From Glycomyces lechevalierae (lineage in GTDB: Bacteria > Actinomycetota > Actinomycetes > Mycobacteriales > Micromonosporaceae), in NCBI RefSeq assembly GCF_027622945.1, contig NZ_JAPZVQ010000022.1:19725-83724 (forward strand): DNA of 64,000 bases, read 5' to 3'. Positions 1-8,108 of the stretch are shown here, piece after piece. The position numbers and the translations under genes are program-made. Under the pieces are notes generated by a model, which was not told where the DNA came from, ran no database searches, and saw only the letters and a program-made list of their open reading frames with translations. Each line of letters starts with the position of its first letter. Position 1 is the stretch's first letter.

Positions 1-1
1 C

Positions 2-616
2 GACCCTCTCATCTGCCCCTGGAACCTGCGCTACCGGATCGCCGCCTCCGCATTGGAAGTGCGGCGGCTGACCCCCGAGGCCGTGGCCGAGGCGCTGTTC
101 CCGCCCGAGTTCCTGTCCTCCGCGGCCGAGGTGGTCGCCCTGGACGACGGCGTCGACCGCCACGACGCGCCCGCCGACTCCCATGAGCACGTCGCGTCCT
201 GGTCCGTGCCGCTGCGCTGGTTCGCGTGCGTCCGGCCCGAGGACCGCGAGCTGGTCATCCAGCGCGGCATCGCCCAACTGCGCTACCGCACCCCGATCAC
301 GAAGGCCCGCACGGGACTCGTGGTCGCCCGTAACCTGGTGCGCGCCGAGTTCGGCGAGGGCGCCGAACTGGCCGAGGCCCTCGCCGAGACCGGCGACTGG
401 CTCGACGGCTTCCACCGCGACTCGGTCGTGGAGCTCGACTACGGCGGGCTCGCCTCCTGCCTGGACCCCGAGGAGCTGCGGACCGAGGACTCGGTCGACC
501 TCACCTGGCAGGCCCTCGACCACCTCGGCGCGTCCGAACCCGAGGAGGCGCAGGAGTGCTATGCGCGCCTTGTCGACCGATGGCGTGATCGTCGTCTCGC
601 GGAGCGCCTGAACTGA
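2..616 (+). CDS. Conserved hypothetical protein, 5' end outside window
   Basis: The reading frame is open from the first bases of the window (it reads DPLICPWNLRYRIAASA before the TTG at 53), so the true start lies upstream and this is the 3' part of the gene, about 204 residues. I do not recognise the family. The visible part is soluble, acidic and probably mostly alpha-helical, with no signal peptide or membrane segment. It lies 205 bases upstream of bldC on the same strand, so co-regulation is possible but the gap is large enough for a separate bldC promoter. An internal TTG start at 53 is possible, but the conserved-looking coding sequence before it argues against it. Confidence 0.75.
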   Translation, partial: DPLICPWNLRYRIAASALEVRRLTPEAVAEALFPPEFLSSAAEVVALDDGVDRHDAPADSHEHVASWSVPLRWFACVRPEDRELVIQRGIAQLRYRTPITKARTGLVVARNLVRAEFGEGAELAEALAETGDWLDGFHRDSVVELDYGGLASCLDPEELRTEDSVDLTWQALDHLGASEPEEAQECYARLVDRWRDRRLAERLN

Positions 617-821
617 CCTCGGACGCGGCGGCACGGCGAGCCCGCTGCCAGCACGTTCGCATGTGGAGTGATCACTCGGATGAGCGGACCGAGCGGAAAG
701 TCCAAGCAAAATCGGCCGTTCGGCCTATGTCGGACATCTACGACAGGCCGGACGATTGCAGAAGGAACGAATCAAGGCTCGGCGCCGGTGATTCGCAGCC
801 CGTCTGTGGAGGAGAAGAACG

Positions 822-1043
822 ATGACGACAGAGCTGAACCTTCCGGTGGAATCCGAGGCCCTGCTTACCCCGTCCGAGGTCGCCGCGATGTTCCGCGTCG
901 ACCCCAAGACCGTGACCCGCTGGGCCAAGGCCGGCAAGATCTCGGCGATCCGGACCCTCGGCGGCCACCGCCGCTACCGCGAGTCCGAGATACGCGCCCT
1001 GATCAACGGCGACATCCCCGCTCAGCGCGTCGCCGCTGAGTAG
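822..1043 (+). CDS. bldC: BldC, MerR-like DNA-binding developmental regulator
   Basis: This 73-residue protein is essentially one winged-helix domain. Residues 15-62 carry the signature of the family: LLTPSEVAAMFRVDPKTVTR, then a wing around RTLGGHRRYRESE. BldC in Streptomyces binds DNA as head-to-tail oligomers and delays entry into development. Length, helix-turn-helix and wing all match that family, so the assignment is firm. The ATG is preceded by GGAGGAG about 5 bases upstream, which fixes the start. The 205-base upstream gap probably holds its promoter. A hairpin 90 bases after the stop (1133-1153) may terminate it. Confidence 0.95.
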   Translation: MTTELNLPVESEALLTPSEVAAMFRVDPKTVTRWAKAGKISAIRTLGGHRRYRESEIRALINGDIPAQRVAAE

Positions 1044-1553
1044 CAGCATCACCGCGGCGCTGTAGACCAGCAGCGCGGCGACGCCAGCGGAAGCGCCACC
1101 GACCAGGCACCGCCACTGGCATGAAGCAAGAGGCACCGTGGCCGACACGGTGCAGTGGAACCAGGGCCGGACCACCCTTCCGGCCGCAATGCCCCCTTCG
1201 AAGCCGCGGACGTCGGCGCCGCGCACTTCGACGATCGAGGACGCGGGCCCTCCCTCAGGGCCCGCCACCTCACAGCGAACCGCTTCCGGGCGACCGCGAC
1301 GCATCGTGCTTGAACGCGCGTCGAGGCGGCGACCGTCTCACTGGACGCACCGGAAGGCCATGCTTCCGCGTCCGAGCGGCGAACCGCCGCAGGCATCCCG
1401 TTCACGAAGCGCGCACGCTTCTCGCAGGGACGCAACGCTCCCGCACCCGTCGGCGCGCGGTCGAAGCGACGTCGTTCCCCCGATCGAGCGGGCCACCTCC
1501 CATACGCGGGCGTTCCCGATGCGCCGCCGGAGATCGCGTGCCACGCTGGAACC
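1044..1553. other. Intergenic stretch with hairpins, no gene recognised
   Basis: No convincing gene on either strand. It contains a perfect 8-bp hairpin at 1133-1153 (GCACCGTG, loop GCCGA), which may end bldC, and a perfect 9-bp hairpin at 1243-1265 (GCGGGCCCT, loop CCCTC). A hydrophobic peptide can be read on the minus strand near 1050-1110 (LLVYSAAVMLLL) but without a supported start, so a decayed membrane-protein fragment is only a guess. Confidence 0.4.
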
Positions 1554-2081
1554 GTGACTCGCACGAAGAGCCTCGCCATCGCCACCGCCGTCACCGCGGT
1601 GGTCCTCTTGTTCGCGCTCGCCGTGCCCCTCTTGAACAAGGCCGTCTCCCCCACCGTCGACGTCGGCGGCGAGACCTTCACGCTCGCCGGCGTCACCCTC
1701 ACCGCCCCCGACGAGGTCCGGATGCGCCCCGGCTTCTACCAGCCGGAGTCCGGCCGCATCGAATTCCTTGTGGGCGAAGCGGAAGTGGACATCGCCGTCG
1801 CCGCCCCGTACGACTTCGACGCCGAGTACCTGGCCGAGGAGATGTCCCGCCTCCTCGAGGTCCAGCCCGGCGTGCAGCTCACCGAGCCGCGCGACTGCGC
1901 GGCGGACGGTGTCGAGGGCGCCGGCCGCAGCTTCGTCACCGAGACCGGCGCGGGCTTCGCGTGCGCCTTCGTCCACGACACGATCCGAGCCGAGGTCACC
2001 GCGACCGGAGCCTCACTAGACTCGGCCACTGTGGACAGAATCGACGCGCTCATCGCCCAGCTGTCCTTCGGGACCGTCTGA
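1554..2081 (+). CDS. Membrane-anchored or secreted hypothetical protein
   Basis: A 175-residue protein starting at GTG. Residues 6-27 form one hydrophobic segment (AIATAVTAVVLLFALAVPLL) after a short basic N-terminus, so it is either an anchor or an uncleaved signal. The rest is an extracellular acidic domain with two cysteines (in PRDCAADG and GFACAF) that could form a disulfide. I do not recognise the domain. The stop is one base before the start of the PrsW-type protease gene, so the two are almost certainly one operon. Confidence 0.75.
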   Translation: MTRTKSLAIATAVTAVVLLFALAVPLLNKAVSPTVDVGGETFTLAGVTLTAPDEVRMRPGFYQPESGRIEFLVGEAEVDIAVAAPYDFDAEYLAEEMSRLLEVQPGVQLTEPRDCAADGVEGAGRSFVTETGAGFACAFVHDTIRAEVTATGASLDSATVDRIDALIAQLSFGTV

Positions 2082-2082
2082 C

Positions 2083-2949
2083 ATGCGGATCGACCCCGCC
2101 TCCCCCGTGCAGTGGACGGCCGCGCTGCTCATCGGCGCGGCCGGCATCCTGCTCCTCTACAACACCCTCCCGGTCGCCCTCGCCTACCCGCGCGCCGGAA
2201 CGACCGCCTTGGTCCTGTTCTCGCTCTTCACGATCCCGTTCTGGTGGCTGCGCGGGCGCGTCGCCGACCGCCTCGCCCTCCCGGCCGCCGCGCTCGCGAT
2301 CGGCCTGGTCTGGGGAGCGACCGTGGCCGTCATGACGTCCCTGTTCGGCTCGCGCGCGCTGTACGGCCTGCTCGCCACCGCGAACGGTCCGGCGTGGGCC
2401 GAGCGGTGGTCGCCGGTGCTGGCCGCGCCGGTGGTGGAGGAGGTCGTGAAGGCCGCGGGCGTGGTCCTGGTGGTCGCGATCGCGTGGGGGCGGGTGCAGG
2501 GCGTGCTCGACGGGATCGTGCTGGGCGCGTTCTGCGGCGTGGGGTTCCAGATCGTGGAGGGGTACGCGTTCGCGATGTCGAGCACGGTCCTGAACAGGGC
2601 CGGGGACGTGGTCGAGCCGGTGATCGCGGTGTTCATCGTGCGCGGGGTGCTCGCCGGGCTGTGGAGCCACGCGGTGTTCACGGCGATCGCGGGCGCCGGG
2701 GTGGCGTACGCGGCGACGCGCCGGACGATGCGGTCGGTGTGGGTCGCGGCGGGAGCACTCGCGGGCGTGATCGCCTTGCACGCCTTGTGGAATTCGCCGC
2801 TGCTGCGGGACGGCCTGGGGCTGGGCGCGCTCGGCGTGCTGGCCGGGGTGATGCTCAAGGGCCTGCCCGCAGTGCTCATCGTCTGGTGGCTGGTCCGCTG
2901 GACGAAGCGCGCGGAGGCCCCGGCGGCGAAGGAGCCGGAGGCGGCCTGA
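2083..2949 (+). CDS. PrsW family intramembrane metalloprotease
   Basis: A 288-residue protein with about eight hydrophobic segments. The PrsW-family motifs are visible: APVVEEVVK (EExxK) near residue 113, FQIVEGYAFA near 163, SHAVFT near 192 and HALWN near 233. PrsW proteases cut membrane anti-sigma factors within the bilayer; members of this family are often of unknown substrate, and the substrate here is unknown. It follows the anchored protein at 1554-2081 with one base between, which makes that protein a candidate partner or substrate (inference). Confidence 0.85.
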   Translation: MRIDPASPVQWTAALLIGAAGILLLYNTLPVALAYPRAGTTALVLFSLFTIPFWWLRGRVADRLALPAAALAIGLVWGATVAVMTSLFGSRALYGLLATANGPAWAERWSPVLAAPVVEEVVKAAGVVLVVAIAWGRVQGVLDGIVLGAFCGVGFQIVEGYAFAMSSTVLNRAGDVVEPVIAVFIVRGVLAGLWSHAVFTAIAGAGVAYAATRRTMRSVWVAAGALAGVIALHALWNSPLLRDGLGLGALGVLAGVMLKGLPAVLIVWWLVRWTKRAEAPAAKEPEAA

Positions 2950-2960
2950 GCGGTGCCGAG

Positions 2961-3140
2961 GGGTCGCCGAACGTGCGTGCCTCGGACTGGGAAGGGCCCC
3001 CGGTTTCGATGGTGCCTGAAGGGTGCGACATTCCGTGGCGCCGCTCGCTGGGGTCGCCGAAAGCGCGGTCGTCGCGGTGGGTTGGGCCCCGGTTTCGAGA
3101 GTGCCTGAGGGGTGTGACAACCGGTCAGGACATGGGGGAT
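2961..3140. repeat. Tandem pair of 90-bp degenerate repeat units
   Basis: Two direct copies, each beginning GGGTCGCCGAA and each containing the core GGGCCCC(C)GGTTTCGA..GTGCCTGA.GGGTG.GAC (cores at 2994-3029 and 3084-3118). A third, diverged core is at 12892-12927 inside a permease gene, so the core is a dispersed element. Confidence 0.75.
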
Positions 3141-3157
3141 TCGGCGTTCGACACGCA

Positions 3158-3202
3158 ACAATGCCGTCCCGGTCTGAGCGCGCGGTACCGAGACGGCATT
3201 GT
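3158..3202. repeat. 16-bp inverted repeat, strong stem-loop
   Basis: Left arm ACAATGCCGTCCCGGT (3158-3173) and right arm ACCGAGACGGCATTGT (3187-3202) pair with a single mismatch around a 13-base loop. There is no U-tract, so it could be a bidirectional terminator between the protease gene and mutY or a REP-like element. Confidence 0.7.
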
Positions 3203-3515
3203 CCGTTGCTCGGTCGCGTCCGTCGCTCAAGGCGTCCGCTCCCGCATGGGCCCGCGTTTCGTGCGTCCGGTCCGCGGTCGACGCGACGGTTCATGGCGCG
3301 AGCCGCGTCGTCGTGTTCCTGGCCGGCCGCTCGGGGGCGGCCCTGCGGTAGGCGATTCGGCCCTGGCACCGGCGGTGAGTGGACCCAGTGGTCCTTCCGG
3401 CGCCTCACTTGGTGACGAGTGAGGTTCGACCCAGGGCCGCCGATTTGAGAATCGGCGCCGACCGAGCATCGTGAAGTTCTCTCAGTTCAGACGCTACCAG
3501 CGACCGCGCGGTTTG

Positions 3516-4427
3516 TCACTGACTCGGGAGTTCGAATCGTCCCGATTCGTCGGTGCCGATCAGACCCTCGGTCACAAGCTGCGCGACGGCCTCGTCGAGC
3601 ATCCTCCGATCCGGCCAGACAGCGTCGATCCGCTCCCGCTCGACCGGCCCGTCCGCGTCCCTGAGCAAGGCCATGACCTCGCCGCGGACGTGCCGGTTGG
3701 TGCCCTTGTACTTCTGGCGCTTGCGGCTCGGCCCGGCCGGGACCTCCTGGCCGGAGAAGCCGCACACGTCGCTCACCGGGCAGGTGCCGCACTCGGGCGC
3801 GCGCGCTTTGCACACCAGCGCGCCGAGTTCCATGAGCGCGATGGAGACGCGCGCGGCCGTGGGCGCGTCCTCGGGCAGCAGCGACTCGGCGGCGGCCAGG
3901 TCGGCTTTCGTGGTGGCGGTCCCGGCGTCGCTCTGGCCGCCGAGGCGGGCGACGACGCGGCGCACGTTCGTGTCCACGACCGCGTGCCGGCGGCCGTAGT
4001 GGAAGACCGCGACCGCCGCGGCGGTGTAGACGCCGATGCCGGGCAGCTTCTCGAGCTCGGCCGGGTCGGCGGGGACGACGCCGCCGTGGTCGGTGGCGAC
4101 GATCCGCGCGCATTCCTGGAGGCGCAGGGCCCGGCGCGGGTAGCCCATGCGGCCCCATTCGCGCAGGACGTCCGCGGTCGGGGCGGCGGCGAGGTCGGCC
4201 GGGGTGGGCCAGCGCTTCATCCAGGCCTCCCAGACGGGGGCGCAGCGGGCGACCTGGGTCTGCTGGCTCATGACCTCGGAGACGAGCACGCCCCAGGCGT
4301 TGGTTCCCGGTCGGCGCCAAGGCAGTTCGGTGCGGTTGTGGGCGTCGAACCAGGGGAGGAGCCTGCCGCTCACGGTGTCGGGGGCGGGCAGTTCCGGTGT
4401 GGTGTCGGCGGCGAGCATGCCTCCCAT
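3516..4427 (-). CDS. mutY: MutY, A/G-specific adenine DNA glycosylase
   Basis: MutY removes adenine mispaired with 8-oxoguanine. Visible are the catalytic-region motif EVMSQQTQVAR, the helix-hairpin-helix LPGIGVYTAAA, the catalytic aspartate in VVDTNVRR and the iron-sulfur cluster ligands in CKARAPECGTCPVSDVC (C-x6-C-x2-C-x5-C). The C-terminal MutT-like domain is short. Three starts are possible: TTG 4448, ATG 4427 and ATG 4418; I chose 4427 because the other two lack a well-placed ribosome site. It is near disA, a neighbourhood common in Actinomycetota, and is divergent from the anchored-protein gene at 4511. Confidence 0.93.
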   Translation of the reverse strand: MGGMLAADTTPELPAPDTVSGRLLPWFDAHNRTELPWRRPGTNAWGVLVSEVMSQQTQVARCAPVWEAWMKRWPTPADLAAAPTADVLREWGRMGYPRRALRLQECARIVATDHGGVVPADPAELEKLPGIGVYTAAAVAVFHYGRRHAVVDTNVRRVVARLGGQSDAGTATTKADLAAAESLLPEDAPTAARVSIALMELGALVCKARAPECGTCPVSDVCGFSGQEVPAGPSRKRQKYKGTNRHVRGEVMALLRDADGPVERERIDAVWPDRRMLDEAVAQLVTEGLIGTDESGRFELPSQ

Positions 4428-4510
4428 TGTGGGTGCGAGGTCCGACAACCGTCGGCGAGGGTCGCGTGTAATTCCGCTACCGTGCGGCTCCGCTGCGTTA
4501 GCGTCCCGGC

Positions 4511-5173
4511 GTGCAGGGTTTCAAGGGCAAGTTCGTGAAGGGCTCGGAGCCGGAGTCGGTGTACTGGCGGCGGCGGGCGATCGTGGCCGTCGCGGTGCTG
4601 GTGCTGGTGCTGCTGGTCGTGCTGGGCCTCAACGCGCTGGGCGGCGGTGAGGAGGATCCGGCGGCGGAGGCGGACGCGGCGCAGCACGAGTGGCAGACGC
4701 CCTCGGCTTCGTCGACCTTGAACCGGCCGTTCGTGCGCGAGACGCAGCCCGCGGCCGAGCCGAGCGTGGAGCCCTCGCCGACGGTGCCGGCGGTGGAGCC
4801 GTGTGCGGCCGAGGATCTGATGCTGCAGGTGGTGGCGGCGTTCGACGAGGTGCGCTCGGGTTCGGAGGTGCCGGTGAGCGTCCTGGTCGCGAGCGGCGCG
4901 GAGACGGCGTGCACGGCGGACCTGCGCGAGGTGGCGGTCGAGCTGGCGGCCGGCGAGGACGTGGTCTATTCGACGGCGCACTGCGAGACCCCGAAGGGTG
5001 AAGAGGTCGAGTTGGCCGACGGCGCGGGGCAGACCGTGGAGTTCACGGTGGACGGCCTCGCGTCGGAGGCGGAGTGCGCGGGCGCGCGCCGGGAGCTGCC
5101 CGCCGGGGACTACGAGCTGCGGGCGCGGCTGGGCGACGCGGTCTCGGCGCCGACGAGGCTGCGCCTGACGTAG
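4511..5173 (+). CDS. Membrane-anchored extracellular hypothetical protein
   Basis: A 220-residue protein, GTG start. A basic cytoplasmic N-terminus (YWRRR at 18-22) is followed by one membrane helix at about 23-45 (IVAVAVLVLVLLVVLGL), a Pro/Glu/Ser/Thr-rich linker to about residue 95 and a folded outer domain of about 120 residues with four cysteines, probably beta-rich. I do not know its function; comparable anchored proteins occur next to disA/mutY in other actinobacteria. Its stop is 11 bases from the stop of the convergent disA gene. Confidence 0.75.
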   Translation: MQGFKGKFVKGSEPESVYWRRRAIVAVAVLVLVLLVVLGLNALGGGEEDPAAEADAAQHEWQTPSASSTLNRPFVRETQPAAEPSVEPSPTVPAVEPCAAEDLMLQVVAAFDEVRSGSEVPVSVLVASGAETACTADLREVAVELAAGEDVVYSTAHCETPKGEEVELADGAGQTVEFTVDGLASEAECAGARRELPAGDYELRARLGDAVSAPTRLRLT

Positions 5174-5184
5174 CCGCGGCTGAC

Positions 5185-6312
5185 TCAGAGGTACCGGTCG
5201 AGGATCGAGACCTCGGCGAGGCGGGTGAGCGATTCGCGGATGCTCTGCGCCCGGCCCGGGCCGATGCCGTCGACGTCCTGCAGTTCCTCGACGGTGACGC
5301 CCAGGAGTTCGGGGAGCGCCCCGAAGTGCCCCACGACGCGTTCGATCACGGCTTCGGGGAGCCGCGGCACTTTGGCGAGCATGCGGTAGCCGCGCGGGCT
5401 GACGCGCCGGTCGAGCACGTCCGGGGAGTTGGGGTAGCCGAGCGAGCGGGCGACGGCGATGAGGTCGAGCAGTTCGGGGGAGCTCATGGCGTCGACGGTG
5501 TGGAGGGCCCGGCGGTAGTCGGCGTCGTCGGGGAGGTAGTCGCGGACGATGAGCTCGCGGTCGGTGTCGACGCCGGCCATGAGCTCGTCGAGCTGGAGGG
5601 CGAGGAGCCGTCCGTCCGTGCCGAGTTCGATGACGTGCCCTTCGACCTCGTCGGCGATGTGGCGGGCCATCTCGAGGCGCTGGAGGACGGTGACGGCGTC
5701 CCGCACCGTGACGAGGTCTTCGATCTCGAGGCTGGAGAGGCTGCCGGCGACCTCGTCGAGGCGCAGCTTGTACCGCTCGAGGGTGGCGAGGGCCTGGTTG
5801 GCGCGGGAGAGGATCTGCGTGGAGGGTTCGAGCAGGTGGTGGATCGAGCCCATGTACAGGCCGATGGTGTGCATCGACTGGCTGACCGAGATGACGGGGA
5901 AGCCGGTCTGGATGGCGACGCGTTCGGCGGTGCGGTGGCGGGTGCCCGATTCGTTCGAGTGGATCGAGGGGTCGGGCATGAGGTGGACGCCGGCGCGGAC
6001 GATGCGCGAGCCGTCCGTGGTGATCACGATCGCGCCGTCCATTTTGCACAGTTCGCGCAGGCGGGTCGCGGAGAACTCGATGTCGAGCTCGAACCCGCCC
6101 GTGCAGATCTCCTCGACCTGGCTGTCGCAGCCCACGACGATGAGTGCGCCGGTGCGGCCGCGCAGGATGCGCTCCAGGCCGTCGCGGAGCGCGGTGCCGG
6201 GCGCCATGGTGGCCAGGGTCGCGCGCAGGCCCTCGTCCGGGATCGACGCCACGGGTACCCCCAATGCTGGACGTTCCGCCGGCGAGAGCGGCCGGTCGGG
6301 TGAGGCGACCAT
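5185..6312 (-). CDS. disA: DisA, diadenylate cyclase and DNA integrity scanning protein
   Basis: DisA makes c-di-AMP from two ATP and is inhibited by branched DNA. The DAC-domain motifs are present: MDGAIV (DGA) and ESGTRHRTAERV (RHR), followed by a helical linker and a C-terminal helix-hairpin-helix (DVDGIGPGRAQSIRE). With the ATG at 6312 the protein is 375 residues, the usual length; a TTG at 6339 would add nine residues. radA, its frequent neighbour, is not in the window. Potassium handling is a classic c-di-AMP output, and a TMEM175-type channel gene lies 13 kb away, though nothing links them directly. Confidence 0.96.
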   Translation of the reverse strand: MVASPDRPLSPAERPALGVPVASIPDEGLRATLATMAPGTALRDGLERILRGRTGALIVVGCDSQVEEICTGGFELDIEFSATRLRELCKMDGAIVITTDGSRIVRAGVHLMPDPSIHSNESGTRHRTAERVAIQTGFPVISVSQSMHTIGLYMGSIHHLLEPSTQILSRANQALATLERYKLRLDEVAGSLSSLEIEDLVTVRDAVTVLQRLEMARHIADEVEGHVIELGTDGRLLALQLDELMAGVDTDRELIVRDYLPDDADYRRALHTVDAMSSPELLDLIAVARSLGYPNSPDVLDRRVSPRGYRMLAKVPRLPEAVIERVVGHFGALPELLGVTVEELQDVDGIGPGRAQSIRESLTRLAEVSILDRYL

Positions 6313-6517
6313 CGGCCGGCGCTCGTCTCTGGCTCGCAAGCGTCGCCATGACCGGCCGGGACGTCAGGTCGCCTCCAGTGTACGGATCACCAGCACGGGT
6401 CAGGGGGCGGCATTTGGTGCAAGACGCGCATCCCCACCGCGCCTTGAGGATCGGCAGGGCCGCGACGTGCGGGCGTACGCGATTTCGCTCAGGGCGAACA
6501 AACCGGCGCGTCGTGCC

Positions 6518-7111
6518 TCACAGCCGGTCGACGACCTGCACATGACCGGGCGCGAACGACGCCAGCCGCGCCAGCAGCTGCTGCGGTTCGAGCGCGAAGT
6601 CCTTGCAGCGCACCGCCAGATCGAACCCGGCCACCAAGCCCTCCGTCGCCCGGTTGGCCTCCCGCAGCACCGACCGCCCCAGGAACCCCGGCCGGTCCGA
6701 GCCGCCGCGCCCCAGGTAGTTGTCCGCCGCGAACAAGAGGTACGAGGTGCCGCGCCGCTTCGACCCCACGTGGATCGCCGCCAGCTCCTCGATGTTGCTC
6801 CACGGGATGAGCAGGCTCTTGCCGAAACCGGCGCGCACCCGCAGCCCGAAATGGTTCACCATCAGCTTCGGCGGCCGTACGAGCGGCACGAGGAAGCTCG
6901 TCGCCCCCAGCACCGCCATGACCGTGAAGAACCCCGGCAGCGCCGCCACCGGGTTCGGCTCGCCGGAGTCGAGCGTCCCCGGCTCGGTGCGCACCAGCAG
7001 GAACAGGCCGACGATGAACGCCGCGCACGTGAGCGAGTAGAGCGCCAGGGAGGAGATCCGACGGGTCGGCGAACTGCGTTCGACGGCCACCCACTCCGAG
7101 CTCCTGCGCAC
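6518..7111 (-). CDS. Two-helix membrane protein with PH-like cytoplasmic domain
   Basis: A 197-residue protein with two membrane helices (about 22-40 and 57-80) joined by a short loop, then a cytoplasmic domain of about 110 residues. The pattern VNHFGLRVR...IPWSNIEEL is that of PH-like (YdbT/DUF304-type) membrane proteins. Function is unknown. It shares architecture with the divergently transcribed protein at 7215-7808, which has IPWNDVAAV at the same place, so the two look like old paralogues sharing a 103-base promoter region. Confidence 0.7.
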   Translation of the reverse strand: MRRSSEWVAVERSSPTRRISSLALYSLTCAAFIVGLFLLVRTEPGTLDSGEPNPVAALPGFFTVMAVLGATSFLVPLVRPPKLMVNHFGLRVRAGFGKSLLIPWSNIEELAAIHVGSKRRGTSYLLFAADNYLGRGGSDRPGFLGRSVLREANRATEGLVAGFDLAVRCKDFALEPQQLLARLASFAPGHVQVVDRL

Positions 7112-7214
7112 GGCTCACCTCCTCGGCGGCAACTCTAGCGAGACCCGGCGACACGCGCCACGGGCGAACGGCCCCAGCAGGTCCGGTGGCCGACCGCCCC
7201 TAGGCTGGCCCACC

Positions 7215-7808
7215 ATGTACCCCGCACCGGCCTCCACCCCGCAGCCCGACGCGACCCCCGTCCCCATCGGCCGCCGCACCGCCCGGAGATGGGTGTTCGC
7301 CGGCCTCGTCTGCGCGGTGCTCGCGGCGATCGGCGCGTACGCCATGGCGATCGCGGCGACCGACATGGTCCACACCCGGAGCCAGCTCTTCTCCTTCTCC
7401 AGGAGCGCACTCCTCCTCCTGTTCGGCGGCGTGCTCGCCTTCATCTGCCTGCGCGTCGCCCGGAGCCGCCGCGATCTCGCGATCAGCACCGACTCCACCG
7501 GACTCTGGCTCACCGACGGCGACGCCCGCGCCGTCATCCCCTGGAACGACGTGGCCGCCGTCGGCCTCCACGAGTACGTCGTCACCCAGACGCACTCCTG
7601 GCCGAACCTCACCTTCACGTCCTGGTCCATCGACCTGCGCCTCCACGAACCCGTCGACTCCGGCGACCCGCTCCTCGACCGCATGGTCCTGCCCGCCGGC
7701 CCGCCCCGCTACATGATCCGGCTCCCGCACGGCACCCACATCGACGCGATGGCCGCCATCAAAGCCCGCGTCCCCGAACTCTGGCTCGAAGCGCCCGACG
7801 CCGACTGA
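7215..7808 (+). CDS. Two-helix membrane protein with PH-like domain, paralogue-like
   Basis: A 197-residue protein, the same length as its divergent neighbour. Two hydrophobic helices (about 26-48 and 64-81) are followed by a cytoplasmic domain with DSTGLWLTDGDARAVIPWND, the start of a PH-like fold. The first 18 residues are Pro-rich. No enzymatic motif is visible and I cannot assign a role. It is followed 81 bases later by a small two-helix protein that may belong to the same transcript. Confidence 0.7.
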   Translation: MYPAPASTPQPDATPVPIGRRTARRWVFAGLVCAVLAAIGAYAMAIAATDMVHTRSQLFSFSRSALLLLFGGVLAFICLRVARSRRDLAISTDSTGLWLTDGDARAVIPWNDVAAVGLHEYVVTQTHSWPNLTFTSWSIDLRLHEPVDSGDPLLDRMVLPAGPPRYMIRLPHGTHIDAMAAIKARVPELWLEAPDAD

Positions 7809-7889
7809 GCCCGGCGGGAAAGCGCCGGGACCGGTCCCGGCACGGCGGCCCTACGCTGCGGGTCCCCCCGGCGACTCCTGGAGGCCCCG

Positions 7890-8102
7890 ATGACGACACC
7901 GCCCGCACCCGTACGCGAGCACGCGCCCTGGACGATCTGGCTCACCGCGATCGCCTTCGAAGCGGCCACCGTCCTCTTCGGAGCGTTCAATACGGCCTAC
8001 ACGAACGGGTCCTCGCTGATCGGCCTCTTCTCCCTGGTGTTCGGCGCGCTCGCACTGATCGTCGTGCTCATGGGCCCGTCGATCCATTGGTGCTCGAAGT
8101 GA
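7890..8102 (+). CDS. Small two-helix membrane protein
   Basis: A 70-residue protein with hydrophobic stretches at about 14-35 and 42-63 and a short polar tail. The ATG is preceded by GGAGG seven bases upstream, so translation is well supported. I do not recognise it. Its stop lies only a few bases from the end of the convergent glucosidase gene. Confidence 0.65.
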   Translation: MTTPPAPVREHAPWTIWLTAIAFEAATVLFGAFNTAYTNGSSLIGLFSLVFGALALIVVLMGPSIHWCSK

Positions 8103-8108
8103 ACGGCG

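Larger units (their letters stand above)
2950..3515. other. Intergenic region with repeats, no gene
   Basis: This stretch separates the protease gene from the end of mutY on the other strand. It is built from two tandem 90-base units (2961-3050 and 3051-3140), a long inverted repeat at 3158-3202, and further GC-rich sequence. ORFs read here overlap the repeats and show no protein-like composition. Confidence 0.6.

Noticed and set aside
1121..2335. 404-residue Arg/Pro-rich plus-strand ORF
   Set aside because: It overlaps the anchored-protein gene in another frame and has the composition typical of shadow frames in GC-rich DNA.
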